Of a stretch of 64,000 nt of DNA, positions 16,042 to 25,937 are shown piece by piece (the stretch's first letter is position 1; every line of letters begins with the position of its first letter). The position numbers and the translations under genes are program-made. The stretch comes from Bacteroidota bacterium (lineage in GTDB: Bacteria; Bacteroidota; Ignavibacteria; Ignavibacteriales; Ignavibacteriaceae), in the NCBI GenBank assembly GCA_021815405.1, contig JAKAGV010000005.1, forward strand, positions 1-64,000. Reading direction: 5' to 3'. The notes beneath the pieces were generated by a model. That model did not search any database. It saw nothing but the letters and a program-made list of their open reading frames with translations, and was not told the DNA's origin.

Positions 16042-16914
16042 ATGGACTACATCTTTCACATAATAATAATGATCAATATTTATATCATACTATCTTTAAG
16101 CACTAATTTGCTTGTCGGTATGACCAACCTTCTTTCTTTAGGTCAAGCAGCCTTCTATGGTATAGGTGCATATATTGCGGCTTTTTGTCTTATATACTTA
16201 AAATTATCATTGCTTCCTGCCTTGCTCATGGTTATGCTAATTACTGCCCTGCTAAGCCTTATTATTGCAATACCTACATTAAAGCTTAAAGGAGATTATT
16301 TTGTTTTAGCAACTTTAGGATTTCAACTTATAGTCTATACTATTTTATATAATTGGATTTCTGTTACAAAAGGTCCCTATGGTATTCCGGGCATACCTTC
16401 CCCGGTTTTATTTTATTCTATTACTATTAATGGAATAACTGGCTTTCTAATTTTAAGTTCGATATTATCAATATCTGTTGCATTAATTTTTTATGGGTTA
16501 ATTAAGTCCCCATTTGGCAGAGTGCTTAAAGGAATACGCGATGACGAAATATCTGTAATGGCGGTCGGTAGGAATGTTACTTCTTTTAAAATTTGGGCTT
16601 TTGTTATATCAAGCGGCTTTATTGGAATAGCCGGTTTTCTTTATGCTTCTTATGTTTCTTATATTGACCCCACTAGCTTTAATTTAGATGAAGCTATTTT
16701 TATTCTGGCTGCAGTAATAATTGGCGGTACTGGTAATATCAAAGGTCCTGTATTAGGTGCTGTTTTTGTAATAGTTTTACCGGAGCTTTTAAGGTTTGTC
16801 GGCATGCCTGATAGTGTTGCTTCAAATTTTAAACAAATAATTTACGGTCTTTCAATAGTAATTTTAATGAGGTTAAGACCCCAAGGTTTAGCCGGAGAAT
16901 ATGCTGTAAAATGA
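16042..16914 (+). CDS. ABC importer permease, LivM-type
   Basis: A 290-residue membrane protein with about eight helices. LivM features: NLLVGMTNLLSLGQAAFYGI at the N-terminus, KGDYFVLATLGF, the cytoplasmic coupling loop GRVLKGIRDDEISVMAVG, and IIGGTGNIKGPVLGA near the C-terminus. It follows LivH by 108 bp that holds a palindromic repeat, and overlaps the next gene by 4 bp. It would form the membrane channel as a heterodimer with the LivH-type protein. Confidence 0.9.
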   Translation: MDYIFHIIIMINIYIILSLSTNLLVGMTNLLSLGQAAFYGIGAYIAAFCLIYLKLSLLPALLMVMLITALLSLIIAIPTLKLKGDYFVLATLGFQLIVYTILYNWISVTKGPYGIPGIPSPVLFYSITINGITGFLILSSILSISVALIFYGLIKSPFGRVLKGIRDDEISVMAVGRNVTSFKIWAFVISSGFIGIAGFLYASYVSYIDPTSFNLDEAIFILAAVIIGGTGNIKGPVLGAVFVIVLPELLRFVGMPDSVASNFKQIIYGLSIVILMRLRPQGLAGEYAVK

Positions 16915-17750
16915 AAGATGATATAATACTCGAAATAGAATCTCTTAAAAGAAGTTTCGTTAGGAACATTATTAATATCCGCGGTGATAGTGAAGACGAA
17001 AGATTTTTTATAATTGATGATCTTAATCTTCGTATACCTAAAGGAAAGATAACAGCTTTAATAGGCGGTAATGGTGCGGGTAAGACTAGTTTATTTAACA
17101 TCATCTCCGGTTTTATGGTTGCAAATGAAGGCAAAATATTATTTGGAAATAACGGTAGCGATGAAAATTTATTAAGAAAAAAACCGGATATAATTGCAAA
17201 AATCGGAGTTGGCAGAATGTTCCAGGATAATCATATATTCCATAATATGACTATCCTGGAAAATATGTTGATTGCAGACGATAATAAATTTGGTGAATCA
17301 CCTTTTGTATCTTTTTTTAAGTTGAATAAAAGCTTGAACAATGAAAGATATAAAATTGAAAAGGCTAAAAATATTTTTATCAACCTCTTTGGGAATGATA
17401 ACCCTTTTTGGGATAAAAGATTTGATAAAGCAGATTCGCTCTCCTATGGTCAGCAGAGACTGCTTGGTCTTGCCAGGCTGCTTATGGGTGATTACAAGTT
17501 ATTGCTTCTCGATGAGCCTACATCCGGTGTTAATCCTGGTACTATCGAACAGATAAAAAATATTATTAAGCTATTTGTAAAAGATAATGGTATAACTGTT
17601 TTTCTTATTGAACATAATATGAAGTTTGTCCTTGATACGGCAGATTATTGTTTGTTCATGAGTCACGGAAAAATTACCGCGTCTGGGGTGCCGGAATTTG
17701 TAATAAGTAACGAAAATGTGAAAAAGACCTACATGGGGGCGTTATGTTAG
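16911..17750 (+). CDS. ABC importer ATPase, LivG-type
   Basis: A 279-residue ATPase with Walker A GGNGAGKTS, signature LSYGQQRLLGLARL, Walker B LLLLDEPTSGV and the H-loop EHNM. The LivG-type helical insert (about 120-165) is slightly longer and more charged than usual. The signature starts LSYGQ rather than LSGGQ, which is common in the LivG branch. The start overlaps livM-type and the end overlaps the next ATPase gene, so the subunits are translationally coupled. Confidence 0.9.
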   Translation: MKDDIILEIESLKRSFVRNIINIRGDSEDERFFIIDDLNLRIPKGKITALIGGNGAGKTSLFNIISGFMVANEGKILFGNNGSDENLLRKKPDIIAKIGVGRMFQDNHIFHNMTILENMLIADDNKFGESPFVSFFKLNKSLNNERYKIEKAKNIFINLFGNDNPFWDKRFDKADSLSYGQQRLLGLARLLMGDYKLLLLDEPTSGVNPGTIEQIKNIIKLFVKDNGITVFLIEHNMKFVLDTADYCLFMSHGKITASGVPEFVISNENVKKTYMGALC

Positions 17751-18463
17751 AAATTAAAAACTTAATAAGCGGTTATTCAAAAAATAATGACATCCTTAAA
17801 GGGATTGATCTAATTTTAAATGAAAATGAAGCAGTGGCTATTGTTGGTCAAAACGGTTCCGGGAAATCAACTCTCGCTAAATCAATTATGGGAATGGTGC
17901 CTTATATTAATGGTGAAATATTTTTTAATGGAAATTCACTAATTGGAAAGTCGATCCCTCAAATTGCCTCTCTTGGCATTGGCTTTTTTATGCAGGGCGG
18001 CAGAATATTTCCGAATTTAACTGTTGATGAAAATTTGGATTTTGTATGCAATGGTTTGAAAAAGAAAGATGCTGCCGAACGAAGGGAAGAAATAAAGCAA
18101 TACTTTGATTTATTGAAAGACAATTCACGAAGTAGGCTTAAAGCTTCTTACCTTAGCGGTGGCGAAAAACATCAGCTTGCTTTAGCAATGGTTTTAATGA
18201 ACAAACCGAAATTATTAATTCTTGATGAACCTTCTGCGGGCTTATCACCCTCGAATACAAAAAATCTTTTTGAAATAATAGATTCAATCAAATCCAATTT
18301 CACAAAAGCAATTTTACTAATTGAACAGAATATTACTATTGGTATAGAGATTAGTAATAGAATTCTATTATTACAAAATGGTAATAAAACTTCTGAGATC
18401 AACAGCAAAGATTTTAATTTATTAAACAAAATAGATGAATTTTTCTTTGTAAATAAAAATTAA
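17744..18463 (+). CDS. ABC importer ATPase, LivF-type
   Basis: A 239-residue ATPase with Walker A GQNGSGKST, Q-loop near FMQGGRIFPNLTV, signature LSGGEKHQLALAM, Walker B LLILDEPSAGLSP and an EQN H-loop variant (the His of the usual EHN/EQN pair is Gln, normal for LivF). It pairs with the LivG-type protein to power transport. Its stop is 8-14 bp from the start of the binding-protein gene. Confidence 0.9.
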   Translation: MLEIKNLISGYSKNNDILKGIDLILNENEAVAIVGQNGSGKSTLAKSIMGMVPYINGEIFFNGNSLIGKSIPQIASLGIGFFMQGGRIFPNLTVDENLDFVCNGLKKKDAAERREEIKQYFDLLKDNSRSRLKASYLSGGEKHQLALAMVLMNKPKLLILDEPSAGLSPSNTKNLFEIIDSIKSNFTKAILLIEQNITIGIEISNRILLLQNGNKTSEINSKDFNLLNKIDEFFFVNKN

Positions 18464-18477
18464 TTGCGGAGATGACA

Positions 18478-19602
18478 ATGAAAAGCAAATTATTAAAATC
18501 AGTATTTTTTCCTATACTATTATTCCTTGTCCCATTTTTATTGAGTAGTTGTTCTAAAAGTCCAAACGTTATTAATATTGGCGTAGTTGGTCCCTTTACA
18601 GGTGAGGGTGCAACTTATGGTGCTGCTATGAAAAGAGGAATTGAATTAGCATTAGATGAAGTTAATTCAACAGGTGGTATTCTAAATAAAAAAGTAATTG
18701 CAACGTACGAGGACGATAGACTAACCCAAAAAGATGGGATTAATGCAATCAATAAATTAATTAATGCAAACAATGTGCAAGCTATAATTGGCTCAGCTGC
18801 ATCAAAAGTAACTTTAGCAATAGCACCTTTTGCCGAAAAGGCACATGTAGTATTAATATCTTCAATTTCTACTGCTGATACAATTAAATATTCCGGCGAT
18901 TATATATTTAGAGATGTTCCGCCTAATAAGCAGCAAGGTATAACCGCGGCTAAATTTGTTTATGATGTCTTAGGCAAAACTAATGCAGCTGTATTTTATA
19001 AAAACGATGATTATGGTATTAGTCTTTCAAGTGCTTTTATTTCTGCCTTCAAAGCATTAGGAGGGAAAATACTTATTGTAGATAGTTATGCTCCTGATGC
19101 AACAGATTTTAGAGACCAACTAATTAAAATTAAATCTAAAAATCCTGACGTAATTTTTTTCCCAGGCAATTATCAAGAATCTGGTATTATTCTTAGACAG
19201 GGAAAAGAACTAAGAATTAAATCAATATTTGTTGGTGGTGATGGCTCCTATTCACCTGAACTAATCAAAATAGCAGGTATTGCAGCAGATGGAAGTTATT
19301 ATACCTTGATGTCTTTACCTCCGGATACCGCCAAATCATTTTTAAATTTTAAAGCTGCATATTATAAAAAATATAATGAAACACCTGATGTTTATTCTGT
19401 ATATTCTTATGATGCCGCTATGGTTATTCTCAAAGCCATTGAAAAAGCCGGTGAATATAACGGTGAAAAAATAAAAGATGAATTATACAAGATTGATTAT
19501 CATGGTGTTACTGGTGATATAAAATTTGATAGCTATGGCGAAGTGAATAAAGACTATTCAGTTTACCTTGTGAAAAATGGCTCTTTTGTTTTATATAAAT
19601 AA
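18478..19602 (+). CDS. Periplasmic binding lipoprotein, LivK/UrtA-type
   Basis: The ATG at 18478 is preferred over 18472 because GGAG lies 7 bp upstream. A lipoprotein signal ends in LLSSC (Cys25 acylated). The mature protein is a type I periplasmic binding fold: NIGVVGPFTGEGATYGAAMKRG, NEVNSTGGILNKK-like segment DEVNSTGGILNKK, and AIIGSAASKVT for ligand contacts. It would deliver a small amino-acid-like ligand to the LivHM channel. In this operon it could equally act as a receptor that senses an external cue. Confidence 0.88.
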   Translation: MKSKLLKSVFFPILLFLVPFLLSSCSKSPNVINIGVVGPFTGEGATYGAAMKRGIELALDEVNSTGGILNKKVIATYEDDRLTQKDGINAINKLINANNVQAIIGSAASKVTLAIAPFAEKAHVVLISSISTADTIKYSGDYIFRDVPPNKQQGITAAKFVYDVLGKTNAAVFYKNDDYGISLSSAFISAFKALGGKILIVDSYAPDATDFRDQLIKIKSKNPDVIFFPGNYQESGIILRQGKELRIKSIFVGGDGSYSPELIKIAGIAADGSYYTLMSLPPDTAKSFLNFKAAYYKKYNETPDVYSVYSYDAAMVILKAIEKAGEYNGEKIKDELYKIDYHGVTGDIKFDSYGEVNKDYSVYLVKNGSFVLYK

Positions 19603-19653
19603 ATCTTCTCATTTGTAAAATGATGAATTTGGGATGAATTAAAGAGGTTTTTT

Positions 19654-20511
19654 ATGAACAATATTTTAGACTTAATTTTACACAGAGCTTCTTTGAAGAA
19701 AAGAACAATTGGTATTGGAATTCTGCCGCAAAATCTAGCTGAGTCGAAAAAGTATTTGTATGCACAAGAATTTGCTGATGTTATACCGTGTTCAACATAT
19801 AATGAATTACTTAATTTATTATACACAAATAAAGTTGAGGGTATCGTTAGAGGGGAACTTGACTCATCATACGAACTTTTTAATGAACTTGGTATTAAGT
19901 ATAATTTTAAAAAAGATTTCCGTGTTTCGATAATTAAGGATGTAAATGGTAAAATTTTCTTTTTTGGCCCAACTTCTGTTAGATGGAATCATTGTCTTGA
20001 AGATAAAAAGCAATATGTTCTAAGAGTTGTCGAACATATAAAAGGATTTGGTATTCGTGAAAAAGATATAAAGATTGCGCTCCTTTTACCAATGCATCAA
20101 AATGATATAACAGAATTAAAAGCTGTTAAAAGTATGGTGGACAAAGACTCTCTTACACAGCTTAAATTTTTAGAAAAAGCTAGCATTGAAAATGGAGAGT
20201 TGGTAAATTATTTAGCTAAAACTGGATTAAATGTAAAAGATTATGATAATCGGATAGAGAGAGCTATTGAAGAGAATGTTACTTTCATAGTTCCTTTCAA
20301 TGGAATTTATGGTAACGCAATAAGTAGAGCGTTGTGGCTGGTAGATCGTAGAAAAATAGATTTAAAAGATAAAGCAGGCCTCATTAGTCTACAACTTTTA
20401 ACTGAAAATTATTATGATTGGGTAATAGAGAATACTGCGGCAAGTGAAGTAGATTTTTCCTATCATATTATTTCAGCCGTTGCTTGGTTAAATAGAAAAA
20501 TTAGTAATTAA
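19654..20511 (+). CDS. MtxX-like / phosphotransacetylase-fold protein
   Basis: A 285-residue soluble protein. Three segments recall MtxX (methanogenesis marker 4) and the PTA/PlsX fold: KVEGIVRGELDSS, KIFFFGPTSV, and NVTFIVPFNGIYGNAISRAL. The fold normally binds a phosphorylated or acyl substrate. The enzyme reaction of MtxX is not established, so none is assigned. It begins 51 bp after the binding-protein gene and ends 13 bp before the radical SAM gene, so it shares their operon. It is far from its usual methanogen setting. Moderate confidence; a different PTA-fold family is possible. Confidence 0.45.
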   Translation: MNNILDLILHRASLKKRTIGIGILPQNLAESKKYLYAQEFADVIPCSTYNELLNLLYTNKVEGIVRGELDSSYELFNELGIKYNFKKDFRVSIIKDVNGKIFFFGPTSVRWNHCLEDKKQYVLRVVEHIKGFGIREKDIKIALLLPMHQNDITELKAVKSMVDKDSLTQLKFLEKASIENGELVNYLAKTGLNVKDYDNRIERAIEENVTFIVPFNGIYGNAISRALWLVDRRKIDLKDKAGLISLQLLTENYYDWVIENTAASEVDFSYHIISAVAWLNRKISN

Positions 20512-20524
20512 AATAATACTTATT

Positions 20525-21712
20525 ATGATAGAATTAACAAATAAAGTTTATACAAGTAAGTTTCCCTCTAATTATGTCAATGATGTAAATGGGTGGGGAT
20601 TTTCATCAGAAGTTATTAAGAACAATATTGGTAAACTTTTAACCTTGGATATTGAATTTGGAGTTACGTGTTCTCTTAATTGTCCTCATTGCTTTAGAAA
20701 AAATAATTTTATGAATAAAAGTTCTGAATTGCATGATGAACAATTAAGTAAAGAATTATCCTTTTCTGAATTAAAAAATACACTTCTTGAAGCAAAAAGT
20801 CTTGGTCTAAAATCAGTCAAGTTTTTGGGTAAAGGAGAACCATTCGAATCCGATAGGTTATTGGATTTATTAGAATTCCTTAATCAGAATGATATAATCC
20901 CCTTAATATTTACAAAGGGTCATATTATTGGAGACGACGATTTAGTAAAAAAATATTTCTCAAAAAATGGTATAACCAATGGCTCTCAATTATTAAAATT
21001 ATTAAAAAAATATAATACTAGCATTCTTTTAGGCTTTAATTCATTCGATAAGAATATCCAGAATAGAATGGTAGGCGATGGTCATATGATCTACTCAAAT
21101 AAACAAACATATTTTGAAGTTAGAAATAATACTTTAAAACTTTTAATTGAAGAAGGTTTTAATCAAGGAAATCCAACCAGGCTTTGTCTCGCTACGAATC
21201 CTGTTACGAAAGAAAACATCCATGAGATATTTAATATATATAAATGGGGTCGCGAAAGGAATATTTATGTGATAGTTACGCCTTCAATGATTAGTGGCAG
21301 AGCACAAAGAAATTATTTTTGGAAAGATATAACACCATCGCCGGAACAATTAATTGAACTATATACAAAGATATATATTTATAATATCGAACATAGCATT
21401 CAATCTCTTGAACAAATTGAAGAAGAAGGAATTTCAAGTTACGCAGGTGGTCATCCCTGCAATCAAATTTCAGTAGGGATGTACTTAACGATTAACGGAA
21501 AGGCATTCAGATGTCCTGGAGATGAGGTTTCTTATTTTGGTAGTGTTAGGCAAAAATCTTTGAAAGATATCTGGGAACATTCTGAAAATTATGGACGGTG
21601 TGGTTCATTCAATTGCGGATGCCCCCCAAAATGGGGTAAGTCAATTCCAAATAATCTCTTTACTCAGGTGTTAGTGAATCTTAAAAAATATTGTGGTTTG
21701 AATAATGGGTAA
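20525..21712 (+). CDS. Radical SAM protein with SPASM-like C-terminus
   Basis: A 395-residue enzyme. Cys49, Cys53 and Cys56 (TCSLNCPHCFRK) form the 4Fe-4S site of radical SAM enzymes, and KFLGKGEPF is the GGE-like SAM motif. C-terminal Cys residues (HPCNQ, FRCPGDE, RCGSFNCGCPP) fit a SPASM-type auxiliary cluster, with a late LYLTINGKAF-like strand usual in that class. SPASM enzymes often modify peptides or proteins. No short precursor peptide is obvious here, so the substrate may be a protein of the same operon. The stop overlaps the next gene start by 8 bp. Confidence 0.85.
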   Translation: MIELTNKVYTSKFPSNYVNDVNGWGFSSEVIKNNIGKLLTLDIEFGVTCSLNCPHCFRKNNFMNKSSELHDEQLSKELSFSELKNTLLEAKSLGLKSVKFLGKGEPFESDRLLDLLEFLNQNDIIPLIFTKGHIIGDDDLVKKYFSKNGITNGSQLLKLLKKYNTSILLGFNSFDKNIQNRMVGDGHMIYSNKQTYFEVRNNTLKLLIEEGFNQGNPTRLCLATNPVTKENIHEIFNIYKWGRERNIYVIVTPSMISGRAQRNYFWKDITPSPEQLIELYTKIYIYNIEHSIQSLEQIEEEGISSYAGGHPCNQISVGMYLTINGKAFRCPGDEVSYFGSVRQKSLKDIWEHSENYGRCGSFNCGCPPKWGKSIPNNLFTQVLVNLKKYCGLNNG

Positions 21713-24700
21713 TATCAAAATTAACTCAAAGGATATTAAGCTTGAAAATGTACTTAATAATATTATTGATGAACTTTATAGTTTGTTTATTGCACATTCT
21801 AAGTACTCATTAATTTCTTCAAAGAATATAAAAAGAAGGAACATTTTTATATGGCTGTTTGACTATAACAAATTTTCTGATAGTTTAATACACTGGAAAA
21901 TTTTTCCATATCAAACAAACGAAGTAACACTTGAAAGTTTTGAAATAACTTTGAAAGATTCAGTCATTAAAGGGGGCAATGGCACGATTGGATATGTTCT
22001 GAAAACTGGAAAGACGGAATTGGTCAATAACACATTTCTTGATCCTAGAGGAACCGTATCATTTGAGGATGAAGTTATTTCAAATTGTTCATGGGCTGGT
22101 ATTCCTTTCCCTTTGAATTCCAAGGATAACGAAGTACAATGTATCCTCTCTTTTTTTTATCAAGATTTTGATTTTTTTAATCTCAAGTATAAAAAGGAAA
22201 TAATTGAAGTATTATCTAAAAAGTTAAAACCATTTGAGGAAAAAATTTTATTATTTAACCAAATCAAAAAGCTAGATGATATTAATGCAATAGTCCTAAA
22301 ACCCCAAAAGTCTAAAACGTATTTCGAAGTATTAAATGTACTTAATGAAGTATTGAGCACAAATTCTAAGTTTTATTACACGGGAATTATTTCTATAAAC
22401 AAGGATAAAAGTTATAAACTTGATAATATTTTATTTGACACACATTCAATTGAAAATAAATTAAAAGACACTATAAACTGGTGTTCAATTTCAAAAAACA
22501 AATGTGTGGCTAAGTGTTTTGAAAATGAAATCCATAAGATTAATAGTTGCTCTGAATGCGCTGCATTTGATGGTTTTTACGATCATTGCGAAATTTGGGA
22601 AAATTACTTTAAATATTTACATCCTTTATTTCCTTACTCAATAAATTTTGATAGTCTAAAATTTATTTATTATTTATCAAATCCCTTAAATGAGATAGAA
22701 ACGAAACTATTCTATGAATTTAACAAATGGTTTTATGATTCAATTTTAAAGGAAATCAATAGCCTCAATCAATTTATAAATACTGTAGATAATAAAGCAA
22801 CATCATTCAAACTGAAAAAGAGATTAGTTGAAACAGAGCTCTTAATATTTCAGCTTTTAATCAAGGCTCTTTATGCTAAAGAGTTTGATTCTGAAGATGA
22901 AAAGAAAATGCGAAAATATTTTATATTTTTATCAAAAACATTTTCTGTAATCAAATCAGATAATAGCAATCCTAAATCCATTCTAATAGAAGAAAATTAT
23001 GATAAAATAATCGGTGAGTTAAATCCAGGGATAAAAAAAATTATTAGTGAAACAAAGTTCTCTTATTATATTATAGCTACTGAATTTTGGGAAACGTACA
23101 CAGATGCTATAAGAATTGAGAAAATAAATAATAAGCAAAAAATGAATTTAACGCGGAATTATGTTAAAAACATAGAAAATCATTCAAATATCAGCGTTAT
23201 AAAAAGAGCAATTCAAGAAGAGTTGGTTAAGGAAGGGCTTGGGAATGAAATTTTTCAAAATTATACCCCGCTTTTTTTTGCAGACTTAAATCAGAAGAAA
23301 ATAATTCCATATTGGGACAACAACACTAATTCGATAAAAATTGACTCTAAGAAAATATATTGGAGCAAAAATGATTTAAATTATTTACAAAGTTTAATAA
23401 TTAACTCGGGAAATTTTTCTAATGTGATTTACAAAAATATTAAGAATCAATTTAGTCAAATCAGTCATAACAATATATACCAACCCTTTTTTAGTAATTC
23501 ATTTATTAAGGTTGATCAGAATAAATTTTTATATCCTTATGATAATTTTGATGCATTAACTATAGGTGAGAAATGTATTATTGCTGGAACAGAAGGAAAT
23601 GAAAATATAAATGACATGATAAAGAAATATGCTGAAATTTTGCGCTATAAAATTGAATTAATTGAAAATGAGAAAGAAAGGAAAAAACATGCTTTAAATT
23701 CAGCAATCGCTGCGATCATGTCAAGAAATATGAGTCATAATGTAGGCAGCCATATTTCTTATAGATCAACAAACATAAAAATAAAAGAGAGAATTAAGGA
23801 ATTATGCGGTAACGATTTTATTTTTAATCCAGAAGTAATCGACTGGCTTGATTTTATGGCAGAAAAATTAGATAAATATGAAATATATCGTAATGAATAT
23901 TTATCTGACTATGATCAGGCTCCAAGAAATATTTATTTTTATAAAGATGTTGTTTTGCCATTTTGCGAAAACACATTTGTAATGGATAGTATAGCAGCCA
24001 GTGAGAATGCGAATTATATTAATGGATATGAAAATCGTTTGAGCATAAGATGCAAAATTAATAGTGAAGAGATAAATGCCGAGTATCCGAATTTAAGTAG
24101 TTTAATCCCATCCAAGGTACACGGTAATGATATTAGTTATCCTTATAATTTTCCCTATTTAATTAAGAATAAGGATTTTAACGAAGGAACCCCAACAAAA
24201 AATTCTCTTGAATCTGGATTTAACTTTAAAAAAATTATTGGTAAGGATATAGAAATTGCTGTGCATAGTGAACAAGCTATTTATTCTATCCTTGAAAATT
24301 TTATAAGAAATAGCGCCAAACATAATAAAGATAAAATTAATTCAGAAGGTCTTATCATTACTTTGGATTTACGTGAAGAAGAAAATGATTTTTATTCTTT
24401 GTATTTATATGATAATGTTTCTCAAGAGAAACCTATAAAATTGTATAATTATGATTCGAACAATCCGGGAATTTTCCAAAGGATAGAACAAAGTCTTTTA
24501 TCTGATGGTAAAACTATGAGAGAGAATTTGGGGTTTGCAGATATGAAAATTAACAGCTTCCTTTTATATCATGGAGCTGATGAAATAAAAGACAGTAGGC
24601 TTTCTGAAAATTTTAATCTTGTTAATATTTACCAAAGTAATAATGATAATTCCTTTAGCATAATTGATCAAAATACAAAATTTGATTCACCGGAAATTGA

Positions 24701-25937
24701 ATATAGGTTTGGGTATAAAATTAGACTTTCAAAAGCACGAAAAATATTATGGATAGGTGCTTTAGAAAGTGGTTATAGCATAAATGAATTATCTAAGAAT
24801 GGACTTATCAAGTTAGATTCTCTTGATTCTATAAATAACTTAAACAAATCCGGTCTTGCTTCGTTTCAATTTGTTGTTTTCAACAATACTTTTGATTATA
24901 GAAAATATTTGTTAAGTGAAGTAAAATTTCCGGGTAGGGTAATAATAATCGGGAATGTCGATTATATAACTCAAAAACCAAATATAGTAACATTTGGGAA
25001 AAAATCTGATTTTAATAATAAAACCGTTGATCAGATACTTGAGTTATGTTGGGAAATCTGGCTTAAAAAGAGAGTGGGAAAACAAATTTTTTTATATGTC
25101 CATTTTGAAGATGATAATTTTTCAAATCAATGGAATAATATTTCATTAGATAATAATTTTAAATTTGTAACTGTTGACTCTCTTTCAACTGAAGTACAAT
25201 TGAATCAACAAGATTTCAATATTGTTTATTCTCATCATGGTAATGCCTTTAAAGATGATGGGGGAAAATTAACTGTACGACAAAACAATTATGAAGAAGT
25301 TTTTAATTTTTATACTGAAAACAGTATTATTTCTTTCGATAAGGGGTCGGCAGATTATGCCGATTTAGCATATCCAAAGGGAAATCTTAAACAACGGGTA
25401 TATGAATTAATGGACGCGGCTTCCACAAATATATTTGTGCTTGATGAACGCATTGCTGCAAGTGCCCAAAAAGAATATACTGGTTTTAAACCTAAGGGGA
25501 AAAATATTCCTATTTCTAATAATTGGTTGATGTATGCTGCGGGTAAAGTTTTCGTTTTTTCTGAAATACAAACCGAAGGAAATATTTTCTCCGTAACAGG
25601 TAATTTGACGTTTAATTTAAGTCTTTGTATTAACCAAGATATCAGTGTATGTTCAAAAATGCCTCATTTAACCGACATAGACAAATTAAGAAAAGATATT
25701 ATTATTATTCATCGTACTTTTTTAGATAAATCTCGTTCTGGTGTAGATACAAATAAGTTTTTAGAGCTATTGCGCTCGTACTTTGGTACAGTAATTATTA
25801 CTTCTGGTGGTGGATATCCGCATAATATTAAAATTGAAACAAAGTTTATCCCATTTTCTCTAATTGAACAGTGTATCGGGGCAAGGCTTTCTAAAATCAA
25901 ATTGAACTCAATCACACAAGCGAGGACAAAATTATGA
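21705..25937 (+). CDS. Large histidine kinase-like sensor protein
   Basis: A 1410-residue protein. Residues about 60-165 look GAF-like (GGNGTIGYVLKTGKTE, then CSWAGIPFPL). A Cys-rich patch lies near 260-295 (CSISKNKC, CSECAAFDGFYDHC). The phosphorylation helix has MSRNMSHNVGSHISY with His678. The ATP-binding domain starts with the N-box ENFIRNSAKHNK at about 864, with a later short G-box-like GFADMKINSF. A degenerate receiver-like stretch follows (about 1008-1085), and then a 300-residue C-terminal region of unknown fold ending with GTVIITSGGGYPHN. No membrane helix is seen, so it senses cytoplasmic or protein-borne signals. It overlaps both neighbours and should phosphorylate the receivers downstream. 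Confidence 0.8.
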   Translation: MGNIKINSKDIKLENVLNNIIDELYSLFIAHSKYSLISSKNIKRRNIFIWLFDYNKFSDSLIHWKIFPYQTNEVTLESFEITLKDSVIKGGNGTIGYVLKTGKTELVNNTFLDPRGTVSFEDEVISNCSWAGIPFPLNSKDNEVQCILSFFYQDFDFFNLKYKKEIIEVLSKKLKPFEEKILLFNQIKKLDDINAIVLKPQKSKTYFEVLNVLNEVLSTNSKFYYTGIISINKDKSYKLDNILFDTHSIENKLKDTINWCSISKNKCVAKCFENEIHKINSCSECAAFDGFYDHCEIWENYFKYLHPLFPYSINFDSLKFIYYLSNPLNEIETKLFYEFNKWFYDSILKEINSLNQFINTVDNKATSFKLKKRLVETELLIFQLLIKALYAKEFDSEDEKKMRKYFIFLSKTFSVIKSDNSNPKSILIEENYDKIIGELNPGIKKIISETKFSYYIIATEFWETYTDAIRIEKINNKQKMNLTRNYVKNIENHSNISVIKRAIQEELVKEGLGNEIFQNYTPLFFADLNQKKIIPYWDNNTNSIKIDSKKIYWSKNDLNYLQSLIINSGNFSNVIYKNIKNQFSQISHNNIYQPFFSNSFIKVDQNKFLYPYDNFDALTIGEKCIIAGTEGNENINDMIKKYAEILRYKIELIENEKERKKHALNSAIAAIMSRNMSHNVGSHISYRSTNIKIKERIKELCGNDFIFNPEVIDWLDFMAEKLDKYEIYRNEYLSDYDQAPRNIYFYKDVVLPFCENTFVMDSIAASENANYINGYENRLSIRCKINSEEINAEYPNLSSLIPSKVHGNDISYPYNFPYLIKNKDFNEGTPTKNSLESGFNFKKIIGKDIEIAVHSEQAIYSILENFIRNSAKHNKDKINSEGLIITLDLREEENDFYSLYLYDNVSQEKPIKLYNYDSNNPGIFQRIEQSLLSDGKTMRENLGFADMKINSFLLYHGADEIKDSRLSENFNLVNIYQSNNDNSFSIIDQNTKFDSPEIEYRFGYKIRLSKARKILWIGALESGYSINELSKNGLIKLDSLDSINNLNKSGLASFQFVVFNNTFDYRKYLLSEVKFPGRVIIIGNVDYITQKPNIVTFGKKSDFNNKTVDQILELCWEIWLKKRVGKQIFLYVHFEDDNFSNQWNNISLDNNFKFVTVDSLSTEVQLNQQDFNIVYSHHGNAFKDDGGKLTVRQNNYEEVFNFYTENSIISFDKGSADYADLAYPKGNLKQRVYELMDAASTNIFVLDERIAASAQKEYTGFKPKGKNIPISNNWLMYAAGKVFVFSEIQTEGNIFSVTGNLTFNLSLCINQDISVCSKMPHLTDIDKLRKDIIIIHRTFLDKSRSGVDTNKFLELLRSYFGTVIITSGGGYPHNIKIETKFIPFSLIEQCIGARLSKIKLNSITQARTKL

